In this document: positions 56,400 through 64,000 of the stretch, piece by piece
Position numbering within the stretch: the first letter of the stretch is position 1
How the letters are laid out: every line of letters starts with the position of its first letter
Origin: Calonectria ilicicola
Taxonomy: Eukaryota; Ascomycota; Sordariomycetes; Hypocreales; Nectriaceae
DNA length: 64,000 bases
NCBI GenBank assembly: GCA_020809705.1
Contig: CP085834.1
Span: 4,092,001 to 4,156,000, forward strand
Reading direction: 5' to 3'
Notes under the pieces: generated by a model
Seen by the model: only the letters and a program-made list of their open reading frames with translations
Database searches by the model: none
What the model was told of the DNA's origin: nothing
Program-made: the position numbers and the translations under genes

Positions 56400-58375
56400 A
56401 TAAATAAGATTATTTATTTTATTTATCTTTTTTATTTTATTTATTTAATCCTAGACTAACCTATCCAAGAGCCAGATCAAATAATTAGAAGTAATAGCAT
56501 CTTTTATTTCCCACTCCATCACTATTTTACTTACCTGCCAGCCTAGTTCATCTTCTACACCTAAGACAGCAGCATCTATAAATCAGCAGCTCAGCATTTT
56601 TGTATATCAGATTAATCTTGGAGAGATTCTACTAGGCATTTTGAAGTTGCAACTATTGGCCTAGACTAGCCTATCTAGGAGTCAGGTAGGAAGATCAGGA
56701 GTAATAGGATCCTTTGTTCCTTACCGAGCCAGACCGAGACGATGAGTCGCCTGCCGGAGCCAGTAAGGATATTGAATTTGTTTGATTGGTACTTCGTTCT
56801 CTTGACTTGGCTCTGATAGCTTGGTTCTCCTGGAACTGACAGTCAGATTCTTCCCTGGTCTCACAGTTATCCGAGGTACTGTCGGCTTGGGTAAGATAGG
56901 CCTGTGCTTTGCTTCGGTTAACGAGATGGAGCTCCGGAGCAGTCAATTCATATGGCCTAATGAGCCGATTGCCTACGGCCAGCAGCTTCTATAGCTCCAG
57001 AATAAGACCATGTTGTTAAGGGAATAATGCCTCTGGCAACGCTTCTGCGCGGGGGGAGAAGGAACTATTGTAAAAAAATAATTTAAAGAGATTATTTATT
57101 TCTTAAATAAAGCTTAAAATTAAAATAAATAAGATTATATATTTTATTTATTTCTTAAATAAATATTAAAATTAAAATAAATAAGATTAATTATTTTATT
57201 TATTTTTTTTATTTTATATATTTATAGCCAGGCCAATCTATCCAGAGCCAGGTCGAAAGACCAAGAGCAACAGGATCCTTTATTCCCCTTTTAATCATTT
57301 TCTTAATCCCCTGTCTACTTAATTCGTCGACTGCGCTCGAGGCGGCGGCATCCATCAATCGGCGGCTTAGTATTCTCGCACATTAGATATGCCAGATGCT
57401 TAATCTAGCGAGGGTGAATTAATAATCTGGATTTCTTGCCAGCCTTTTCTATATTCTAATATATAAACCAATTGCTTACTTCCTTCTTATTTATATAATA
57501 ATATATAAGGGGCAAATAGCTTACTATAAAATAAATAAATTTATTTATTTATTTTATTTATTTTATTTATTTTATTTATTTTATTTATTTTATTTATTTT
57601 ATTTATTTTATTTATTTTATTTATTTTATTTATTTTATTTATTTTATTTATTTTATTTATTTTATTTATTTTATTTATTTTATTTATTTTATTTATTTTA
57701 TTTATTTTATTTATTTTATTTATTTTATTTATTTTATTTATTTTATTTATTTTATTTATTTTATTTATTTTATTTATTTTATTTATTTTATTTATTTTAT
57801 TTATTTTATTTATTTTATTTATTTTATTTATTTTATTTATTTTATTTATTTTATTTATTTTATTTATTTTATTTATTTTATTTATTTTATTTATTTTATT
57901 TATTTTATTTATTTTATTTATTTTATTTATTTTATTTATTTTATTTATTTTATTTATTTTATTTATTTTATTTATTTATAACCAGGCTAATCTATTTTAA
58001 AGCTAGATTAAAAACTTAAAAGTAACAGGATCTTTTATTTCCCACTCCATTACAATCTTAATCCCCTATTAACCAAGTTCTACTCCTGCACTCAAGACAG
58101 CAGCATCCATAAACCGGCAGCTTAGTGTTCTCACACATTAGATCACACTTGGTAAGATTCTGGTGGATATTTTGAAGTTGCAGCTGTTGATCTAGACCAA
58201 CAGGATCTTTTGTTTCCCACTCTATAAATTTCTTAACAGCCTGTCGGCTGAGTTCTTCTCCCGCACCCAAGGCAACGCCATACATAAATCGGCAGCCCAG
58301 CATTCTCGCACGTTGGATTAACCTTGGAGAGATTCTGCTAGGCATTTTGAAGCTGCAACTATTGTAGCCCTGACT
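56400..58375 (-). repeat. Cluster of repeated units encoding a ~48-residue segment
   Basis: At least four copies of a roughly 200-bp unit lie in the same orientation at about 56440-56660, 57225-57430, 57985-58185 and 58190-58375, with a partial one at 56660-56760. The best copy (58345-58205, minus strand) encodes MPSRISPRLIQRARMLGCRF, then ALGAGEELSRQAVKKFIEWE and TKDPV. The others encode the same segment with stops (for example CRFMDAAVLSAG, EWEIKDPV in the 58185 copy). The copies are separated by A+T-rich linkers containing AAATAAATAA blocks. The 56695-56946 minus ORF (83 codons, Ser/Gln-rich) sits between copies. No family is recognised. It is either a decayed gene with internal repeats or a tandemly amplified gene fragment. 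Confidence 0.6.
57534..57978. repeat. 9-bp minisatellite (TTTATTTTA)n, about 48 units
   Basis: The 9-base period TTTATTTTA runs without a visible break for about 440 bp. It lies in the linker between two of the 48-residue coding units. The same words occur in the neighbouring linkers (56400-56450, 57070-57220), so it probably grew from a linker by slippage. Confidence 0.9.
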
Positions 58376-58405
58376 AAGCTATGCAGGAGCCGAGTTGGAA
58401 GGTCA

Positions 58406-58800
58406 TGTGGCACGGACCCGCGTTTATCGCTGGGCCCGTGACTGTGATCAGTCCGATCAAGACCAAAAGTGATCATGGTGATCACCCTTAACGTAACCCA
58501 AAAGCCCTCACCTTTGCTATAACCTATCCTGATATAATAGCCTATTTAAACCCTCTGGCTATTGCTGCCACCTAGGGCATAACTAGCTCCTAATAGAAGT
58601 TGGTTACCTTTGATTAATCTATCTAATCTATTAAAGGAATTATAGTATCTATATAATAGGTAGTTGGTGTCTCTGGTAATAGTCTATTAGCCTAGATAAA
58701 GCTATATCTAGTTATGATTTATCTTAGTAATAATAATTAATAAAAAAAGAGGGATAGAGTGGTAAGAGAAAATAATAAAAAGTATTATAACTTGATCCAC
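58406..58800 (+). repeat. LTR-like fragment, gypsy type
   Basis: Starts TGTGGCACGGACCCGCG, like the 5' ends of fungal gypsy LTRs. It contains the palindromic GATCATGGTGATCACC, a TATTTAAACCC promoter-like box near 58550 and a U5-like tail (AGTTGGTTACCTTTGATTAATC), which resembles 59060-59085. The right end is not clear. The left half is nearly free of RIP. Confidence 0.45.
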
Positions 58801-58810
58801 TATATCCAGC

Positions 58811-59111
58811 TATTATGACCTAGGCCAACCTACCCCGGAGTCGAACCGCAACGCCAGTAGAAGCCTGGATAAGTCCCACTTCTATCCCTAACAAGTCTAA
58901 AGACAACTAAGCCTCCGAGCCAATTAGAAGGCACGGCTTGGAGCGAACAGCCTTGGCATTAGAGCGTTGTTCGCTCTAAGGGCTCACTTAAACAATCACG
59001 TATTTAAGACCTCTAGGAGTTATAGCCATTAGGGCCCAACTCAGCTCTCAATACAACTTAGTTACCTTCAATTGATCTACCTAACCAATTAACCTATTAC
59101 CAGACATAACA
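58811..59111 (+). repeat. Solo LTR-like repeat (about 301 bp)
   Basis: Starts TATTATGACCTAGG (TG changed to TA) and ends CAGACATAACA. It contains an inverted motif GGAGCGAACAGCC..TTGTTCGCTC at 58940-58978. The flanking 5-mers differ, so a target duplication is not shown. The first 90 bases recur at 59327. Confidence 0.5.
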
Positions 59112-59579
59112 ATCTTCCTTTATTACTCAAACCGGCATGCCTGATTTTATCTGGGAACATTTTATCTGGGAACACAAACCGTTACACCAGCTCTATTTAA
59201 ACTAATTACTTAGTATAGAGGCTCTGAGATGCTATTACATAATGCAATAAATACCTTAATAGCAGTTATTGACCAATCTTTTGCTCCATAGTATAGCGGT
59301 TTATAGTATAGCTATTACAGGCTAGGTATTATAGCCTAGACCAACCTAACCAGTGAAGCAATTAGGAAAAGGCCAGAAGACCTGCTTATACCTCTGATAA
59401 GTTGTGCTCATGTATACTAATAAACTAAAGAAGAGCTATTTTACAAGGAGCACTATACTCTAAGAAAAAGATAATTTTTTAAGGTAGCTTTATTTAAATA
59501 GCTTTATAAAGCTTTTAATTAAATAGTATATTAGATTTCTAGAAGCTATTATTATTTATGTAAAGATGTGGGACTAAGA
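59112..59579. other. Repeat fragments, including a truncated LTR
   Basis: 59112-59186 resembles 56085-56150. A perfect 15-bp tandem, TTTTATCTGGGAACA twice, lies at 59145-59174. 59327-59420 repeats the first 90 bases of the 58811 LTR. 59420-59579 is A+T-rich and ends in GATGTGGGACTAAGAG, similar to 35031-35047. Confidence 0.45.
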
Positions 59580-60388
59580 GGACCAATTAAGTATATATAC
59601 TGAATATGTACTAGTGTAAGATGTTATAGGGTAAGGATATTTATAATAATATTATATAATAAGTATAAGTAAATGGTTTTATAATTTATTAAGTTAAAGT
59701 TTTAGTAATAAGAATAAAGGTTTATTATAGTTTTATTTATATTTTATTTCAATTATAAATCTAGTTTATTATAATTTAAAGGATAATCTAGCTTTTAATA
59801 TAATTTAATTAATTTTAATTTAAATTAAAATATATTTTATTTTATATTTTTAATATTATTTAAAAAAATAATTTAAAAATTAAATATTTTATATTTATTA
59901 AATAAAGTATTAATTAAATAATAAATATATTTAATAAAATATATTTTAATATTATTATACATTTATTCTAGCTTTAATCCTAATTTTATAACTTTATTAA
60001 ATTAAAGCTAGTAATTCCTTTAATTAGGTTTTTAAAAGATAAAAAAATATAAAGTAAAGTTAAAAGCTTCTAGTTAGTAGCTAGTAGTTACTATTATTTA
60101 TTTTCTTCTTTTTTTCTAGGTTTATAATATAACTATATTCTTATTCTTATTTAATTTACTTACTAATAATTATTATTACTTATAATAAATTAAAATATAA
60201 TAAACTAGATTTATAATTAAAATAAAGCATAAATAAGACTATAATAAACCTCTATTCTTATTCCAAAACTTCAACTTAATAAACTATAGAACCATTCACC
60301 TACACTCACTACATAATACTACTATAAACATCCTTACCCTATAATATCTTACACTAGTACACATTCGGTATGCGTGCTTGATTGGTCC
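59580..60388. mobile_element. Foldback/MITE-like element with ~195-bp inverted arms
   Basis: The left arm 59580-59778 begins GGACCAATTAAG, and the right arm 60190-60388 ends CTTGATTGGTCC. The arms are inverted copies, with RIP mostly on the left arm. The interior (about 410 bp) is A+T-rich without coding. No target duplication is evident. The same arm occurs at 48853-49050. It may be a non-autonomous TIR element or two opposed LTR pieces. Confidence 0.6.
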
Positions 60389-61003
60389 TACCCTTCTATT
60401 CTCAATTGTCGGCTACCCTACCGACGATTAATTTGTATTTGGAAAAATTCTAGCGCTGGCAGACCATGCAGGTGCCAACGATTATTTTGTATCTGAGCTG
60501 ATAATTAGCATTAATTATATTAACCGCACTTTTAGCTTCCAAGTAAGTCTAAAAACTTAAGATAAAAGTGCTATTTGATAGAATAATAGTCTTTATATTT
60601 CTTTATTAGAAATCCTTCGTATTATAGCCATTTATGGATGTCTTTCTCTAACCTTAGATTTTTCATGTTCTTCTATTAATAGGGATAGTTAGCTATTGCT
60701 AGGTTAATAATTAGGCGGGGATCTACTTTAGTATTATTTTTATAATTATTAATAATTCGAGTTCCTAATCCTTATTCTAGTACTAATACACAGAATCTTC
60801 TGATATCAATACAACATAATTATATCCAGCACTACGGTTACGCCTTCAATGCAAGTGATACGGTAGGGTCAGAACAGTAGGGGTCTCGATGATATGTAGT
60901 AGGAAGGTTGATGTTCTATTATCTATCTGCCCTAGTAGAGGGCTTATGTAGGCCTTCTAAGGGTGCCTAAGGCACACATTCACAGAAGTTCTGTGCGTAT
61001 TGG
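60389..61003. other. GC island with partly open plus-strand frame
   Basis: 60390-60560 is balanced. A plus-strand frame from 60431 reads FGKILALADHAGANDYF then VSELIISINYINRTFSF before closing, with one TAA just upstream. The family is not recognised. 60560-60840 is intermediate in composition. 60840-61003 is balanced, with an imperfect inverted pair GTGCCTAAGGCAC at 60962-60974. Confidence 0.35.
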
Positions 61004-61400
61004 TGTAACGGTCTGGTCAATTTCCCAACTAGATGAACCAATCAGAATAAAGGGTTTATTATTGGCAGGATGGTTAGGCATGTTATAGTGAAGTAAAACA
61101 ATAGAAGTATTACATTAGATAATAATCAATTGTAATTAAGGTAACCAAGTTATATTAAAAGCTAGTTGATATTAGCTAAAAGGTAGATCTTAATCTCTTT
61201 ATATACTAATTATTATAAAGACACTTATACAATTAGTCCTATCTAAGTATTGGTAATTGTATTAATAATCACAAGATAATTATTAATATCTGTAAGTGAT
61301 CGTATACTAGCGCTTCCTTATTGGTTGATGTGGGGCTATAGGGTAGGTAAGCATTCGTTCTGCCTTTGCAAACCGCCCAGGTGTGTCATGGGTCATAACA
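61004..61400 (-). repeat. Solo LTR of the Gypsy-1 family (397 bp)
   Basis: On the plus strand it starts TGTAACGGTCTGG and ends GGGTCATAACA. Its reverse complement starts TGTTATGACCC like the inner Gypsy-1 LTR and shares the U5 end (TTGACCAGACCGTTACA). It is the least RIP-mutated member of the family here and shows the ancestral GC-rich ends. Confidence 0.75.
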
Positions 61401-61474
61401 TAACCATCCTGCCAACAATAAACCCTTCGTTCTAATTGGTTCACCTAGTTGGGAAATTGACCAGACCGTTACAA
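61401..61474 (+). repeat. 3' fragment of a Gypsy-1 LTR in opposite orientation
   Basis: The 74 bases TAACCATCCTGCC...CCGTTACA are the inverted match of 61004-61078. Together they form a palindrome with about 75-bp arms around the solo LTR body. Confidence 0.75.
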
Positions 61475-61700
61475 AAAACAGGTGAAGGCAAACCCAAGGT
61501 TTGCGCAAAGAGGCTCTTCGAAGAAGAGAAGAGAAACATGCAGGAGTTAGGTGTGCAGGAGCTAGGTGTAAGGTTCTGAATCTAAAGGGCTAGGGCTAAA
61601 TCAGCGTTGCATGCACTAGTGTGCATAAGCGCAAGACTGTACGGCAAGAATAGCCATAGCCAACTAGGACTGCAGATACTTCTTCGCATCGACAAGATAA
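61475..61700. other. Balanced island, no gene supported
   Basis: About 225 bp with a direct repeat GCAGGAGTTAGGTGT/GCAGGAGCTAGGTGT at about 61542-61571. No recognised coding. Confidence 0.4.
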
Positions 61701-64000
61701 TAAATTAGAATTATATTCTATTACTCTTTCTTCTATTTTTTGAAATCTTGGTTTTATTTTTTCTTTAAGTATGCTGTTAAGGACTTTTTATAGGCTTTAT
61801 TAATAGTGCTAATATAATAGAATAGTTAATTATAAATAGATTTATAGCTTTTAGTATTAGTATAAGAGCTAGGTTAGTAGGATATATAACTAAATTATTT
61901 AAAGATTAAAATAAATTAATATCTTAATTAAAAAAATAATTAATATTTTTTATTATTAATATAAAGATAATAGAAGAAGTTTATAAATTAATAAATTAAT
62001 CTTTTTTTAATTATTAAAAGTAAAATCTTTTAATTAATAGTTAATATATTATTTTATTTTTTTACTTAATTTTAGATTAAGGTATTTTAAGATTAATATT
62101 AATAATTAATAAAAATTAAATAATAATCTTAATTAAAGTAAAAGTAATAAATATATTATCTATATTTAAAAAATTAATTATATTTATAGATTTATTATAT
62201 AAAGATTCTAAGTTCTTTAATACTTTACTTAAGGTTAGATTTAATATAAATAAGCTAACTAGAGTTAATAATTATAATAACTTAGCTAATTAAAAAGATA
62301 ATTAATCTATTATAATATTTAAGATTTATATATTACTTTTAGAAAATTAATTTAAAGAACTTAAATTAGACTTTTTACTTAGTAATAAGTATAAATCTTT
62401 TCTAAATATATTAATAAACTTAATTATAAATAATTTTATTATAATCCTATTATTTATAATAAATAATTATAAAATAAAAGAATTATAAAAAGTAATATTT
62501 TCTATAAATAATAATAATATAAAATCCTTAGAATTTAATTAATCTAACTCTCTATCTTATTACTTAATCTTTAATAAAGATAGCTTTAAGCTAATATTAT
62601 ATAGATTAAAGATGTTTAAAGTATTAAATAGACTATTAAGTAAATTATTAAGAGTTTTTTTAAAAAGTATAATATTATTATTTATTATAATAATAAAGAT
62701 TATTAAAGTATTATTTATTATAAAAGATTATATATAAATAATATTTTAAATAAAGGTTTAAAATAAATTAATTATTAAATAATTAATATTAAATTTAAAA
62801 AAAACTTTAGAAGCTTGAAGAAATTTATAGAATCTTAATATTAAATATAGGAGGGGTAGATATTAATATATTAATATATAATATTTTAGCTATAGTTATT
62901 ATAGATATAGATATAATAGTAAATATATTAGAAGATAGTTTATCTATTTTACTTATAATAAATATAAATATAGCTATATTATTATTTAATAATATTAAAG
63001 ATAATATAAGAAAGGGTGGTATTAATAGTGCTAGTGCTTTTACTAGCTTTAAATCTAGAATATATAAATCTTTTTTTATAAAGCTTTATAAATTAAAAAT
63101 AATAATAAAAATATAATCTTTATTAGACTTTAGTAGTATAATTATAAAGGTATAATTTAATAAATTAATAATCTTTCTTATATAAGTAAAATATATATTT
63201 AATTAAAATTAAGTATTAGGTTTTTTTATTATTTTTTAATAAAGGTATATCTAAGGATTAATATAAATAGGAAAAATAATAAAAGCTTAAAAAAGATAAT
63301 AACCTTATTTTAAAGTAATAGCTAAATCTAGAGATAATATATATATAAAAAGTTTAATAAATTTATAATACTTAAGCTATATATTACTTAATATAAAAGA
63401 AGCTAATCTTTTTAAAAGAGTAAAGCTAGAATTAATAATAAGATTAGTGAAATTAATAATAGATAAAATAAAAAGAAAGATATTAAATTTATTAAATGGT
63501 TATAGTAATATATTAAAAGGAAAGATATTAATTAATTATAAAATAAATTAATAAAAAAGATAATAAATATATAGCTAGTAGGTATTATTATAAATAATAA
63601 AGACTAAAATAGTGTAATTAATTATATAATATGGTTATTATAGCCTTTTAATCTTTTATATTAATATAAAAAGGTAGATATATTTGCTTATAAAGAATTA
63701 TTATTCTTTCTAATCTTTAGAAAGAATATTCTAATTAGAAATATAAATATTTAAATTAAGATTAATATAAGGGTAAATATTGCCTTATTTAGGCTAAAAT
63801 TAAAAGAGAGTATATTTAGGTAAGAGAAATTATATAAGTAAAGGAAGATAAATATAAATAATAGCTTTAATATTTAAATCTTTAATATACTATTAATTTT
63901 AAAATATAAAGTAATTTAGATTATTTAATTAAATAAAATATATTAAAGATATCTTATTATTAACAATCCTTAGACTAATATATTAGCTCTACTAGGAGCT
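61701..64000 (+). mobile_element. RIP-degraded element, possibly a LINE, running off the right edge
   Basis: Very A+T-rich with stops in every frame. On the plus strand near 63600-63720 the peptide between stops (KIV.LIIQYGYY, NLLYQYKKVDIFAYKELL) has the spacing of the start of an AP-endonuclease domain of Tad1-type LINEs (LQLNV...VDI.A.QEP). The 61.8-63.5 kb part would then be ORF1. No LTRs or primer site were found. This is a weak call. Confidence 0.3.

Overview
The window reads as a filamentous ascomycete chromosome, probably Sordariomycetes and perhaps Hypocreales (an inference from the protein families). Genes have short introns of 52-97 bp with GT..AG ends and CTAAT/CTAAC-like branch sites. 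Gene-bearing DNA of balanced composition alternates abruptly with very A+T-rich blocks full of TpA and in-frame TAA/TAG, the mark of repeat-induced point mutation (RIP: C to T, chiefly in CpA). No bacterial-type features, CRISPR array, rRNA or convincing tRNA were seen.

Layout. 1-1.8 kb: 5' part of a conserved fungal gene. 1.8-9.8 kb: two tandem RIP-mutated Ty1/copia elements sharing one target site. 9.8-18.0 kb: a nirA-like Zn2Cys6 regulator interrupted by one TAA, a small bZIP gene and a gene relic. 18.0-23.8 kb: a copia element with 121-bp LTRs and a 5-bp target duplication, itself invaded by a truncated second copia family. 23.8-35.0 kb: a second copy of the relic in inverted orientation, a fungal Arg/Ser-rich protein, an Ecl1-type zinc protein, an F-box-like ORF, a 3CxxC zinc-finger protein, a ComA/HSA32-type phosphosulfolactate synthase-like gene, and an SDR gene also interrupted by one TAA. 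35.0-48.9 kb: one Ty3/gypsy chromovirus nested inside another, both with exact target duplications. 48.9-64 kb: RIP-degraded repeats with small GC islands. These islands hold an OrsD/DUF3505 relic, a repeated roughly 48-residue coding unit, a 9-bp minisatellite of about 440 bp, solo LTRs, a foldback element and a possible LINE at the right edge.

The ordinary genes form no operon or obvious metabolic cluster. The strongest overall message is genome defence. All multicopy DNA is saturated with C-to-T changes, and two apparently single-copy genes each carry one TAA exactly where relatives have glutamine. A CAA-to-TAA change is the RIP-preferred CpA-to-TpA transition, so RIP leakage into neighbouring genes is a testable explanation.

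Exon-intron structures were built by eye from splice sites, frame continuity and remembered family motifs. Family names come from recognised motifs, not from database searches.
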